A program made the translations under genes and the position numbers. This document shows, in pieces, positions 26,968 through 36,018 of a DNA stretch of 64,000 nt. Positions within the stretch are counted from its first letter, which is position 1, and each line of letters opens with the position of its first letter. The DNA is taken from contig CAZPBN010000001.1 in assembly GCA_964584935.1 (NCBI GenBank), positions 124,001-188,000 on the forward strand, written 5' to 3'. This DNA is from CAZPBN01 sp964584935. Lineage in GTDB: Bacteria > Acidobacteriota > Aminicenantia > Aminicenantales > Aminicenantaceae. The notes below the pieces were generated by a model. It had not been told where the DNA came from. It made no database searches and saw nothing but the letters and a program-made list of their open reading frames with translations.

Positions 26968-27954
26968 ATGAAAGTCTTGGTATGCGGGGGAGCAGGATAT
27001 ATCGGAAGCAATATGACCCATATGTTGATCCGTAATGGTTATGATGCTATTGTCCTGGATAATCTGAGCAAAGGACACAGATCTTCTGTAAAGGAAGGAC
27101 AATTCATAAAAGGCGACCTGGGGGATTACATTCTTTTAGTGAACATCATTAAGGAATATAAAATCGAGGCTGTCATGCATTTCGCTTCCTTTATTGAAGT
27201 GGAAGAGTCAGTAAAATATCCATTAAAATATTACAAAAACAACTTTTGCAACACCCTTACTTTATTGAGAGCTATGGAACAAACAGGAGTCAAAAAATTT
27301 GTCTTCAGCAGCACAGCTGCCGTTTACGGAATGCCAGAAACGATTCCGGTAAAGGAAACCTCCCCCAAACATCCCATAAATCCTTATGGAGAAAGCAAAT
27401 GGGCTATCGAGCGGATGTGCCACTTCCTAGGTCAGACCGGAAAATTGAAATACGCCGCACTCCGGTATTTCAATGCTAGTGGAGCCGGTAACAACGGAAC
27501 TATCGGTGAAGACCATGTTCCTGAATCCCACCTTATCCCTCTTGTTATTCAAGCAGCTATGGGAAAAAGAGAATATATAAAAATATATGGAACAGATTAT
27601 CCCACCCCAGATGGGACCTGCATAAGGGACTACATTCATATAGAAGATCTCTGTAAAGCCCATATGCTCGTCCTTGAACAACTGGATACCGAAGAGGAAC
27701 TTGTTTATAACCTGGGCAACGGAAAAGGCTATTCTGTTTGTCAAGTTATAGAAACGGTAAAAAAAGTTTCTAAAAAGAGTTTCAAAGTTAAAGAAACACA
27801 CCGGAGGCAGGGAGATCCTCCTATTCTCACAGCAGACTCCACAAAAGCTCAACAAGAACTCGGATGGAAACCGGATTTTCCGGAATTGGAAAAAATCGTA
27901 AAAAGCGCCTGGATATGGCATACTAACCATCCTAACGGTTACCATGACAAATAA
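26968..27954 (+). CDS. galE: UDP-glucose 4-epimerase
   Basis: A 328-residue GalE-type enzyme interconverting UDP-glucose and UDP-galactose. Seen are CGGAGYIGSN at the N terminus, SSTAAVYG and the catalytic NPYGESKWAIE, then LRYFNASGA and the C-terminal GTCIRDYIHIEDL, which is characteristic of true GalE. A good ribosome site (AAGGAGAG) precedes the ATG. The last 11 bases overlap the start of the large fusion gene, indicating coupling. Two different epimerases in one cassette fit synthesis of a surface glycan containing galactose-type sugars. Confidence 0.93.
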   Translation: MKVLVCGGAGYIGSNMTHMLIRNGYDAIVLDNLSKGHRSSVKEGQFIKGDLGDYILLVNIIKEYKIEAVMHFASFIEVEESVKYPLKYYKNNFCNTLTLLRAMEQTGVKKFVFSSTAAVYGMPETIPVKETSPKHPINPYGESKWAIERMCHFLGQTGKLKYAALRYFNASGAGNNGTIGEDHVPESHLIPLVIQAAMGKREYIKIYGTDYPTPDGTCIRDYIHIEDLCKAHMLVLEQLDTEEELVYNLGNGKGYSVCQVIETVKKVSKKSFKVKETHRRQGDPPILTADSTKAQQELGWKPDFPELEKIVKSAWIWHTNHPNGYHDK

Positions 27955-30900
27955 TAAAACATCCCTCTTTCTCAAGGACATATTCCACAAAAATATAACC
28001 CCTCTGAAAAGCAGGAAGGATTATGGGACTCAATTTCACAGAGCGGTTATAGCTCTTGAACAATTTACTGACCATCACCCGGAATGGGAGCAGTCCATTC
28101 CTAAGTCCAAAAAAATGGCAGGGATCAAGCTCCATTCAACAGAAGATAAAATCATCAATGACATCATCAAAACCGTCCAGATCAAACGGAATATCAAACT
28201 CACCTGGAATCTTATCAGAGAAAAAAAAGTTCCTTCAATCATCGGCACTGTCGGAAATGAGTCATCTCAACCCTTTTGGAATACAATCATGAACAAAACG
28301 GCAAAAAGTTTTGGCTCCTTCAAAGGATTTTCTTTAAAAGAAGACCTCCCCACAAATCAGGCTTTTGGTCTCCTTTACATGTATCATAACCTCAAACAAA
28401 AACTCTCCTTATCCGGAAAATCAATCAACAATTTTGACGCATTATTTGCTTTTGTATTCGGATCGGGAACAAGGTCAACTCCTTTTACAGAAACAGACTG
28501 CGGCCAAAAACCCTCCATTCAAGGAACAGTCAAACTAGATCACAGATATATCACAGTCGTTGAACTTGCAATGATGCACTATATATCCATCCAGCAGTAT
28601 CTCAAAAGATCCGGTTTCAAAGGAATGGTGATCAAATGGGGAGATGAAATTCAAATTCCTGTCATAGATTTAAGCAGAACCGATGATCTATTCAAAAATG
28701 CTGATATGGTGAGGTTTGTTAATATCAGAGAAATCAATACCATCAACGCCAAACACAAGGACTGGGTGGGAGTTGATCAGGATGGTCGTGTGGCCATGTT
28801 TATTCCCCGTCGTCCTCTTGAACAGATGGAACAACTCGCAGAGGAGGGCCATATCTACAAAAAAAAAGGAACACTATTCGGGGGAATTAACTTGGGAAGT
28901 ATAGCTGTTTCCTATGAACTATTGGAAGCTCTTTTCAATGAATTCAAAAATGAAATCTTTGACAAAAAAGCAGACAGAGAAAAACGTCCTGACCTGGATC
29001 CTCAATTTTTCACTGCTATATGTATTGCTTTGATCAAGGATGAAAATAAGCGAAACGCTGAATGGACAAAAGCAAAACAAACAGTTAAAGCCATTAAGAA
29101 ACTGGCTGATGATATGGGTGATCAGATCATAGAAAGACTTCGAAAGGTCATCGATCATTTCGAACAAAAACATTCCAGAACATTAAAAATTGTTGCCATG
29201 AATGTGAAAGACCTTTATTGGTCGGATATCGGACAACACTCCCATATGTTCTCTTTTTTTATGGGAATAAACAAAGAAGGATTTGAAGGAGAGATTGCCC
29301 GAGCTCTCACCGGAATTAAAAAATTAAAAGATTTAAAAAAGGATATCCATGGAAATATTTTTATTGGCAAGTCCGAAGTCAGCCCTGAAATAAAAACGTA
29401 CAATTCCATTCTCATCAATTCGAAAATCCGGGGAAAAGGAACAATCAGCAATAGTGTATTTGTTGAAACCGAAACCATGGATGCCGATGTTCAAATGGCA
29501 TTTTCTTATCACAGCATCGCACCGTCGATGATACTGGAATCCTATTCCGGTATATATAAAATCCTATCAAATAGTCCTGTTCATATGAAAAAGGGAATGC
29601 GGGGAACGACTCTCATCATTCCAGAAAAAGGGAAACATCTGGAACAAGGACTTCATTTAATGCAGGTACATGAAAAAGATAATCTGCGTGATAACAAAAT
29701 TTACGGCAAACAACAGAAAGACGGCACCTGGTCCAAACCGCTATATGAAAATAAAGTAACCTTCGCCCAAGCTCATAACGATATGATGAATGTATCCTAT
29801 AAAAATTTACAAATCAAACGAAAGGAGGTTAAAGAAAAACTCAGGAAGCAATTAAAAATTATACAAAAATTCAGGAATACTCCTGTGCCAATGATAACCC
29901 AATGTTCTTGTATGTTTTACCATTGGGGAAGTAAAGAATTCATTCCAGACCTGATTCAAATCAGCAATCCGGAAAAGAAACCGCATGCTGAACTTTGGAT
30001 GGGAGCCCATCCCAAAGCTCCGGCAAAAGTATTTATAGAAAAAAGTGAAATCAATTTTTTAGATTTAATAAACGGAGCTCCCGAAGAAATCCTGGGGAAA
30101 GAAATTTCAAGAAAATTTGAAAATAAACTCCCCTATCTTTTTAAAGTGCTAACCGCAGAAAAAGCACTTTCTCTCCAGGCTCATCCCGATAAAAAACAAG
30201 CAAAAAAGGGATTTATTTCTGAAAATGCTAAAGGCATTCCCTTTCAATCACCCTTCCGGAATTATAAAGACACCAATTCTAAAACAGAGATGATTTGCGC
30301 ACTTAACTACTTTTGGGTTCTAGTTAATTTCAGAAAAATAGAAGATATTATAATTTCCTTGAGACAGCTGGAATTAAAAGCATTAAAAAAGGAGATGACT
30401 ACTTTTGAAAAGGAAGTAAGGCAATCAAAAGGAAACATGTCTTTAAGAACACGGGCTCTAAAAAAATTCTTTTCTCATCTGATGACCAAAAATGATTCCT
30501 CACAAAAAAATATTGTTTTAGAAACCGTATCAAAAGTAAAACAATATTTGGCTTCATATCTCAACACCTCATCCACAGATGACTTTAGGGAAATAATCCA
30601 TGTAGCTAAAAAGAACAACCAAGTCGATGAATTCAAAAAAGAACTCTGGGTTTTAAGACTCCAACATCAATTTTCCTTTAATATTGGTATTCTGGCTCCT
30701 TTACTTTTCAATATCATCCGATTGAAACCCGGACAAGCCTTGTATCTAGAGGCTGGAAGTCCTCATTCCTACCTGGGGAAGTTAAATCCGGAAGCAAAAA
30801 ATGAAGGAGCAGGAATTGAATTGATGTCAAATTCCGATAATGTTCTTCGGGGAGGGCTTACATCAAAACATGTGGACATCACAGAATTCTTAAAAATCCT

Positions 30901-31243
30901 TAATTTCAACAGCACCTATCCTGAAATTACCACTCCTCCTCAAAGCTCCTCTTATGAAAAAATCTATAAAACTCCAGCCGAAGAATTCAAACTCAGCATC
31001 ATTAAACTGAAAAATCACCAAAAATATTCAAGCAAAAAATCTCACAGTGCGAACTCTTTTATTGTTATAAACGGACAGATAAAAGTTTATGACCAAAAAG
31101 GAAAATTATCATTGGTTGCGACAAGGGGGAATACATTCATAATCCCTGCAGCCAGTAATCAATATATCATTGAGGCAGTGAGTCCTACTTCCGAGCTCTA
31201 TAAAGCTTCTGTTCCCTTAATTCATGGATTGAAAAAGTTGTGA
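27944..31243 (+). CDS. Fusion: divergent sugar nucleotidyltransferase-like domain + class I mannose-6-phosphate isomerase
   Basis: A 1099-residue protein. Residues about 645-1099 are a class I (ManA-type) phosphomannose isomerase. Zinc ligands are visible in LSLQAHPDK (near 742), KTEMICAL (near 779) and AGSPHSYLGK (near 939), plus the catalytic Arg segment DNVLRGGLTSKHVD. The N-terminal 640 residues resemble a sugar-1-phosphate nucleotidyltransferase. They have a nucleotide-loop-like motif, FGSGTRSTPFTE, near 172-183, and a stretch around 485-520 (SILINSKIRGKGTISNSVFVE) like the left-handed helix of such enzymes. The lysine environment is unusual, so activity is inferred only. Known bifunctional AlgA/ManC proteins carry a cupin-type isomerase instead. 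Likely product: a GDP-mannose-type precursor. It overlaps galE by 11 bases. Confidence 0.75.
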   Translation: MTNNKTSLFLKDIFHKNITPLKSRKDYGTQFHRAVIALEQFTDHHPEWEQSIPKSKKMAGIKLHSTEDKIINDIIKTVQIKRNIKLTWNLIREKKVPSIIGTVGNESSQPFWNTIMNKTAKSFGSFKGFSLKEDLPTNQAFGLLYMYHNLKQKLSLSGKSINNFDALFAFVFGSGTRSTPFTETDCGQKPSIQGTVKLDHRYITVVELAMMHYISIQQYLKRSGFKGMVIKWGDEIQIPVIDLSRTDDLFKNADMVRFVNIREINTINAKHKDWVGVDQDGRVAMFIPRRPLEQMEQLAEEGHIYKKKGTLFGGINLGSIAVSYELLEALFNEFKNEIFDKKADREKRPDLDPQFFTAICIALIKDENKRNAEWTKAKQTVKAIKKLADDMGDQIIERLRKVIDHFEQKHSRTLKIVAMNVKDLYWSDIGQHSHMFSFFMGINKEGFEGEIARALTGIKKLKDLKKDIHGNIFIGKSEVSPEIKTYNSILINSKIRGKGTISNSVFVETETMDADVQMAFSYHSIAPSMILESYSGIYKILSNSPVHMKKGMRGTTLIIPEKGKHLEQGLHLMQVHEKDNLRDNKIYGKQQKDGTWSKPLYENKVTFAQAHNDMMNVSYKNLQIKRKEVKEKLRKQLKIIQKFRNTPVPMITQCSCMFYHWGSKEFIPDLIQISNPEKKPHAELWMGAHPKAPAKVFIEKSEINFLDLINGAPEEILGKEISRKFENKLPYLFKVLTAEKALSLQAHPDKKQAKKGFISENAKGIPFQSPFRNYKDTNSKTEMICALNYFWVLVNFRKIEDIIISLRQLELKALKKEMTTFEKEVRQSKGNMSLRTRALKKFFSHLMTKNDSSQKNIVLETVSKVKQYLASYLNTSSTDDFREIIHVAKKNNQVDEFKKELWVLRLQHQFSFNIGILAPLLFNIIRLKPGQALYLEAGSPHSYLGKLNPEAKNEGAGIELMSNSDNVLRGGLTSKHVDITEFLKILNFNSTYPEITTPPQSSSYEKIYKTPAEEFKLSIIKLKNHQKYSSKKSHSANSFIVINGQIKVYDQKGKLSLVATRGNTFIIPAASNQYIIEAVSPTSELYKASVPLIHGLKKL

Positions 31244-31276
31244 TTATATAATAGTTTAAATAAAAAAGGATTTAAG

Positions 31277-32593
31277 ATGCTTGATGAATCAGATTTTTTA
31301 AATAAAAAGCATAAAATATGTGTGGTTGGTCTTGGATATGTGGGGCTTCCTCTGGCTTTACTCCTGTCAAGAAAATATAATGTCATTGGATTTGACATCG
31401 ATTCCAACCGGATTAGAGAACTAAACAATAATATTGATAAAACCAAAGAAATCAAATCCGAAATATTAGAAAAAGCCAGTATTGAATTCTCTGATAACCC
31501 TGAAATTATTTCCCGCTGCCGATTGATCATCATAACCGTCCCCACCCCGATCGATCAATACAATAAGCCTGATCTTAGTCATATTCAAAAAGCAACCAAA
31601 ACTGTTGGTCAGCATCTTAAAAAAAACACCATTATTGTTTTCGAATCAACCGTGTATCCTGGAGTGACAGAAGAAATATGCGTTCCCCTTCTGGAGAAAA
31701 AATCTGGGCTGATTTGGAAAAAAGATTTCTTTGTAGGGTATTCTCCGGAACGAATCAATCCCGGAGACAAATTGCACTCCGTTGATAAAATAAAAAAAGT
31801 TGTTTCTGGTGATAAACAGGAAACAGGGATTTTCCTTTCAAAAATTTACGGTTCCGTCATTCCTGCCGGTATCCACCTATCTCCAAATATAAAAGTAGCA
31901 GAATCGGCTAAAGTTATTGAGAACACCCAGCGCGACCTCAACATAGCCCTAATGAATGAATTATCCATCATATTTGATAAAATGAATATTAATACGCTTG
32001 AAGTACTGAAGGCAGCAGAAACAAAATGGAATTTCATCAAATTTAAACCAGGGTTGGTCGGAGGCCATTGCATCGGAGTCGATCCGTATTACCTCACATT
32101 CAAAGCAGAAAGCTTAGGCTACAATCCTCAAATTATTCTGGCAGGCCGGAGGATTAATGACACAATGGGGAAATTTGTAGCCGAAAACACAGTAAAAAAA
32201 CTGATTAAAGTTGGATCTCCTGTCAAAGGAAGCAAAGTGTTAATTCTCGGTTTAACCTTTAAAGAAAACATCAGTGATATAAGAAACACAAAAGTAGTGG
32301 ATATATACAATGAATTGAAAGAATATGGAATTGAAGTTTATGTGCATGATATTCATGCTTCCAAACAGGAGGTAAAAAATATATACGGGATTGATCTTAT
32401 CCCTGATGCTGAATCCCATTCCCCTTATGACGCTGTCATATTAGCAGTCAATCATAAAAAATACATTGATGAACTCACATTAGAGAATTTTAAAAAGATG
32501 TCCAAAACCAATACTCCTATTCTGATTGACTTGAAAGGAAGCTATAAAAGGACAGAAGCCGAAAAGGATGGCTTTATATACTGGAGTCTGTGA
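31277..32593 (+). CDS. Nucleotide-sugar dehydrogenase (UDP-HexNAc 6-dehydrogenase, WbpA/TviB-like)
   Basis: A 438-residue three-domain oxidoreductase that oxidises the C6 hydroxyl of a UDP-sugar to a uronate with two NAD. The NAD-binding GLGYVGLPLALLLS is near the N terminus, followed by TVPTPID and ESTVYPGVTEE. The catalytic Cys lies in GGHCIGVDPYYL (about 260) and the C-terminal domain has GLTFKENISDIRNTK. The DPYYLTFKAESLGY form is that of UDP-GlcNAc/UDP-GalNAc dehydrogenases. Together with the first epimerase it could make UDP-GalNAcA or UDP-GlcNAcA for a capsule or O-antigen. It is 33 bp after the fusion gene and ends the cassette. Confidence 0.92.
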   Translation: MLDESDFLNKKHKICVVGLGYVGLPLALLLSRKYNVIGFDIDSNRIRELNNNIDKTKEIKSEILEKASIEFSDNPEIISRCRLIIITVPTPIDQYNKPDLSHIQKATKTVGQHLKKNTIIVFESTVYPGVTEEICVPLLEKKSGLIWKKDFFVGYSPERINPGDKLHSVDKIKKVVSGDKQETGIFLSKIYGSVIPAGIHLSPNIKVAESAKVIENTQRDLNIALMNELSIIFDKMNINTLEVLKAAETKWNFIKFKPGLVGGHCIGVDPYYLTFKAESLGYNPQIILAGRRINDTMGKFVAENTVKKLIKVGSPVKGSKVLILGLTFKENISDIRNTKVVDIYNELKEYGIEVYVHDIHASKQEVKNIYGIDLIPDAESHSPYDAVILAVNHKKYIDELTLENFKKMSKTNTPILIDLKGSYKRTEAEKDGFIYWSL

Positions 32594-32619
32594 GGGATCC
32601 AGGGGACACTCCTTTTTTT
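32583..32619 (+). terminator. Possible terminator after the sugar cassette
   Basis: GGAGT at 32583-32587 (overlapping the dehydrogenase stop region) can pair with ACTCC at 32608-32612. A run of seven T starts at 32613. The stem is short and the loop long (20 bases, itself containing GGATCC), so this is a weak call. Confidence 0.4.
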
Positions 32620-32803
32620 ATTATTTATTTTCTGTTCCCACCTGGAGAATAATCATCTCCCATATCCCCCCCTTAACCGTCTCTTCATTCCCGCTCCATT
32701 TTCATACTTTTAGAATCAAGAATATCCATTATAATAATGATGTAATGCGTCTTATTTTTAAGGAACTTTTTTAAATCGATTTCCGTTTATCAAGGTGAAG
32801 TGA

Positions 32804-33358
32804 TTGAATCTGAAAATAGAAATGTTAGTTCAAGATTGTCTGGAGGGAAAACAAGGAGCTTGGAAAATGTTAGTTAATACTTATTCAAAAAGAATTTTCA
32901 ATTTAGCTTACAACTTTTCCGGTTCTCTACAGGAAGCTGAAGATTTGACTCAAGAAATATTTATGAAGCTCTTTCATTCTCTATCCAAATACAATAAAAA
33001 CAAAAATTTTGATGCTTGGCTTATAACCCTTTCCAAAAATCACCTGATTGACCAGTACAGAAAAACAAAATGGGAAAAAAGAAACCGGGATGAATTGAAT
33101 GAAAACAGCATTCTGATTGATAATTCCAAGTCGCCTGAAAATAGAATAGAACTCAATGAAAATAAAAATATTGTGTGGAGAGGTCTTAATAAACTTTCGT
33201 CTGAAATCCGTATTTCTATTATCCTCAGAGACATTCAAGGAAAAACATATGAGGAAATTGCAGAAATATTATCACTTCCTCTGGGTACAGTGAAATCCAG
33301 AGTGAACAGGGGTAGGCTTCAACTAGCCCAAATACTAAAAAAAGAAAGGAAAAAATAA
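32804..33358 (+). CDS. ECF-type RNA polymerase sigma factor
   Basis: A 184-residue sigma-70 family protein with region 2 (AYNFSGSLQEAEDLTQEIFMKLFHSL and FDAWLITLSKNHLIDQYR) and region 4 (KTYEEIAEILSLPLGTVKSRVNRGR). The TTG at 32804 is preferred because AAGGTG lies six bases before it; the next ATG is six codons in. It is followed after one base by a zinc-type anti-sigma factor and then by three envelope proteins, so it most likely controls an envelope response and its own operon. It is distinct from the sigma factor at 17.5-18.1 kb, which has a different partner set. Confidence 0.92.
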   Translation: MNLKIEMLVQDCLEGKQGAWKMLVNTYSKRIFNLAYNFSGSLQEAEDLTQEIFMKLFHSLSKYNKNKNFDAWLITLSKNHLIDQYRKTKWEKRNRDELNENSILIDNSKSPENRIELNENKNIVWRGLNKLSSEIRISIILRDIQGKTYEEIAEILSLPLGTVKSRVNRGRLQLAQILKKERKK

Positions 33359-33359
33359 A

Positions 33360-33878
33360 ATGGAGTGTGAACATATAGAAAAACTGATCTCTCTTTATTG
33401 GGAAAATGAACTGTCTTCTCAAGAAAAAGCCGATGTTGAAGACCACTTAAAGAGCTGTAAACATTGTTCTTTTCTTTTTTCTTCTCTTAAAGAAACAACC
33501 GAAATTTTATCAAGTTTTTCTGAATGGGATGTCCCTAGAGAATTGAAAGAGAATCTTTATCAAATTTCTAAACAAACAAAAAAATTCAGACTTGGAAGAG
33601 GTTTTTTTCTTCGCCCTTCTCTTCAACCGGTCATGTCCATCGCAACGGTCTTGTTGACTGTGGTATCCTTCTATTTCTTCAATCCAAACAGGAGCGAAAT
33701 AAACAAATCAATATCCCGAAACATCCATCTTGGGTATAGCAAAATAGAACGATTATATGTGAGGGCTGAAGAAATATCCGAGGATCTGGAACAGTATAAA
33801 AACAATATTCTTGTTTCTTTAAAAAATAAAAATCTTATAAAGGAATCAAACAACCAAAAAACAAATAATGGAGGCTAA
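33360..33878 (+). CDS. Zinc-finger anti-sigma factor, membrane anchored
   Basis: A 172-residue protein with an N-terminal ZAS domain carrying His and two Cys in EDHLKSCKHC (residues 28-37), preceded by Cys3 and the SLYWENELSSQE helix common in zinc anti-sigma factors. One transmembrane helix lies near residues 86-103 (SIATVLLTVVSFYFF), followed by an extracytoplasmic tail of about 65 residues. It starts one base after the sigma factor stop. By family knowledge it binds and holds the sigma factor at the membrane until a signal or redox change releases it. The C-terminal part has no recognised sensor domain. Confidence 0.9.
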   Translation: MECEHIEKLISLYWENELSSQEKADVEDHLKSCKHCSFLFSSLKETTEILSSFSEWDVPRELKENLYQISKQTKKFRLGRGFFLRPSLQPVMSIATVLLTVVSFYFFNPNRSEINKSISRNIHLGYSKIERLYVRAEEISEDLEQYKNNILVSLKNKNLIKESNNQKTNNGG

Positions 33879-33879
33879 A

Positions 33880-34371
33880 ATGACAGAAAAAACAACAATT
33901 CAAAAACCCCGTAAATCCCCCGGGCTAGCTGGATTTCTAGCAATATTTCCCGGAATCGGAGCATTCTATAATGAACAATTTTTAAAAGGATTTGTTTTTA
34001 TCTTTGTTTTTGCAGGACTCGTTTCCATGCAGGATGTGGGGAGACTTCAACCCTTACCTGGACTTCTTCTCTTTGGATTCATTGTTTATATGATCATTGA
34101 TGCGGTCCAAAATGCCAAAAGAATCAATGAAATGGATCTGCAAGTCGAAAAAAAGAAGCAAACAGTTGAAGAATTTCCCAGACAAATGAAAGAAGGTTCT
34201 ATATTCTGGGGAATCGTTATCATAGCTCTAGGCATTATTCTATTGATGGCAAATTTTCAATTGATCAGTTACGATACAGTATTTGACTTATGGCCTGCCG
34301 GGATTATTGTTATAGGGATCAAACTGGTAGCCGATTACTTCTCAAAAGACAAGGAATATAAAAAAAGTTAA
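33880..34371 (+). CDS. Membrane protein with TM2-like and LiaI/LiaF-like segments
   Basis: A 163-residue protein with about four hydrophobic segments. The first half (SPGLAGFLAIFPGIGAFYNEQFLKGF) resembles TM2/DUF5683-type small membrane proteins. The second half (FWGIVIIALGIILLMANF and LWPAGIIVIGIKLVADYF) matches the LiaI-LiaF-like transmembrane region (DUF5668). The start is the ATG at 33880, five bases after GGAGG; the upstream in-frame ATG would overlap the anti-sigma stop. LiaF-type segments are linked to envelope-stress sensing in Firmicutes. Here it sits in a sigma/anti-sigma operon, supporting a similar theme. Confidence 0.82.
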   Translation: MTEKTTIQKPRKSPGLAGFLAIFPGIGAFYNEQFLKGFVFIFVFAGLVSMQDVGRLQPLPGLLLFGFIVYMIIDAVQNAKRINEMDLQVEKKKQTVEEFPRQMKEGSIFWGIVIIALGIILLMANFQLISYDTVFDLWPAGIIVIGIKLVADYFSKDKEYKKS

Positions 34372-34384
34372 AGGAGAGAAAAAA

Positions 34385-34582
34385 ATGGCTCAAAAAAGAA
34401 AAGATTCTCTTTTATGGGGAACAATTCTCATAATAATAGGTTTGCTTTTTCTATTGCAAAATATCAATGTCGACGTTCTGGATATAATGGCTCGTTTATG
34501 GCCGGTTATTCTCATTGCATGGGGAAGTTGGAAGCTCTATTTTGGAATTAAAGAAAAAAGGCAAGAAGTCAAAAAGGAATAA
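34385..34582 (+). CDS. Small LiaI/LiaF-like membrane protein
   Basis: A 65-residue protein with two short hydrophobic helices (LLWGTILIIIGLLFLLQNI and ARLWPVILIAWGSWKLYF), the same DUF5668 pattern as the second half of the preceding protein, including the LWPxxLIxxG element. A strong AAAGGAGAG site precedes the ATG. It lies 13 bases after one membrane protein and two before the DUF4097-like gene. It probably forms a membrane complex with its neighbours; no catalytic residues are seen. Confidence 0.85.
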   Translation: MAQKRKDSLLWGTILIIIGLLFLLQNINVDVLDIMARLWPVILIAWGSWKLYFGIKEKRQEVKKE

Positions 34583-34584
34583 AA

Positions 34585-35883
34585 ATGAAAGCAAAAGAAA
34601 TATTCCTTTTAATCTTTATTATTATCGTAGGAATGACTTTCTATTTCATTCAAACCGATAAACTTCACATTGACTTTTCTTCTGATTCTTTCTGGCTTAC
34701 TTCTCTTGAGGAATTCAAATATGACGAAACCAGAACCATCGGCCCTCCCTTTCCTTCTAAAATTTTATTGGACAATCAACATGGCAATATTAACATTCAC
34801 GGAACCGATCAGAAAAACATCACCATTTCTCTGAATAAAGCTATATGGAGAAAAAACAAAGAACTCGCTGACGAAGCTTCTAAAAAAATAGATTTCATGT
34901 CCAGTAAAAAGCCTGATCATATAGAAATTGCAACAATAGACAATGATTTGGAAAGGAGGTATATCAGAACTCATTATAATATCGATGTCCCTCATGGAAT
35001 GGAAGCAGAAATACGAAATTCCTTTGGAACGGTGACTGTTTCGAATCTAGGGAGAACAGAAATTGTGAACAATCACGGTGAAATTGATGTTTCAGATATC
35101 AGCGGTAAACTGGATATCCAAAACAGTTATAAAAAAGTCAATATAGAAAATGTCAGTTCTGATTGTGAAATCACCAGCAAATATGCCTCAATAGATATTT
35201 CCGGTGTGGAGGGAGAAGTCAATGTGAAGAATAAATACGGGGAAATCCATCTGGACAATATTTCAAAGAAAGTCAAAGCAGAGGGTATTTACTGCAGAAT
35301 AACGGGACAAAATCTACCAAGCCCTTTGAATGTTGAGAATTCTTATAAAAAAATTTCCTTGATTGATATTGGTCCGTTGACCTTAAAAGGACACTATTCT
35401 GAAATAGAATTAGATAAAACAAAAGGACCCTGCAAAATAGAAAACAAATATGGAAAAATAAAGATCAATAATTTAAAAGGAAACCTGAATATCAAAGGAA
35501 AAAGTCTGAAAATATTGGCAAAAGATATTATCTCAGATGAAATTTTTGTTTCTTCCTCTTATAAAGACATTGAGATCGTTGATTTTTCAGGACAAACAAA
35601 AATATCAAATTCCCACGGAGATATAACACTGAAACCCTATCCATTAACTCATTCTATTGAGGTTGAGGGAACTTATTCTGATTTGGTGTTCCACTGGCCC
35701 GATGACTTCAAATATCCTTTCGAAGCAAGAGTAAAAACCGGCAACATCAAATGGAAACTTCCCTATGAATCGTCTTTCCAGAAAGAAAATAGCATTTCAA
35801 TCCTGAAAGCATTCCAGGAAGAAAAAGGGAAACCCGAAATATATCTTTACACGTCATATAATTCAATATGGATCAGCCGTTAG
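34585..35883 (+). CDS. DUF4097-like beta-helix envelope protein
   Basis: A 432-residue protein with one N-terminal hydrophobic helix (residues 6-22) and a long repetitive beta-rich domain. From about residue 150 to 360 a pattern of roughly 20 residues recurs: a turn with NSYKKV, NKYGEI, GHYSEI, NKYGKI or SSYKDI, then an I/V strand. This gives a predicted right-handed beta-helix facing the outside. Such DUF4097 (putative adhesin) proteins often follow ECF sigma/anti-sigma pairs and LiaI/LiaF-like proteins. It may sense or shield the envelope. It is the last gene of the module, followed by an intergenic repeat. Confidence 0.85.
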   Translation: MKAKEIFLLIFIIIVGMTFYFIQTDKLHIDFSSDSFWLTSLEEFKYDETRTIGPPFPSKILLDNQHGNINIHGTDQKNITISLNKAIWRKNKELADEASKKIDFMSSKKPDHIEIATIDNDLERRYIRTHYNIDVPHGMEAEIRNSFGTVTVSNLGRTEIVNNHGEIDVSDISGKLDIQNSYKKVNIENVSSDCEITSKYASIDISGVEGEVNVKNKYGEIHLDNISKKVKAEGIYCRITGQNLPSPLNVENSYKKISLIDIGPLTLKGHYSEIELDKTKGPCKIENKYGKIKINNLKGNLNIKGKSLKILAKDIISDEIFVSSSYKDIEIVDFSGQTKISNSHGDITLKPYPLTHSIEVEGTYSDLVFHWPDDFKYPFEARVKTGNIKWKLPYESSFQKENSISILKAFQEEKGKPEIYLYTSYNSIWISR

Positions 35884-35913
35884 TGCCAGAAGATAGACGA
35901 TATCATATATAAA

Positions 35914-35998
35914 TATCGCAAGACGTGAGACGTCAGATGAGAATCGGTATTGGATATAATATATTAGGGTGAGAGGTGACAGATCTGAGATCTCACTG
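35914..35998. repeat. Inverse-oriented intergenic copy of the GACGTC/CTCACGTC repeat words
   Basis: The plus strand reads CGCAAGACGTGAGACGTCAG at 35918-35937, the reverse complement of the CTGACGTCTCACGTCTTGCG arrangement seen in the 2.2-kb repeat region. A second, looser stretch, GAGAGGTGACAGATCTGAGA, lies at 35971-35990. It fills the space between the convergent envelope operon and the unknown protein. No gene or U-run terminator is present. Confidence 0.55.
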
Positions 35999-36018
35999 TT
36001 TTCTTGGGGACTTCAGAT

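Noticed and set aside
32568..32774. Small plus-strand open frame after the dehydrogenase
   Set aside because: It overlaps the gene end and the putative terminator; composition is low-complexity and no motif is present.
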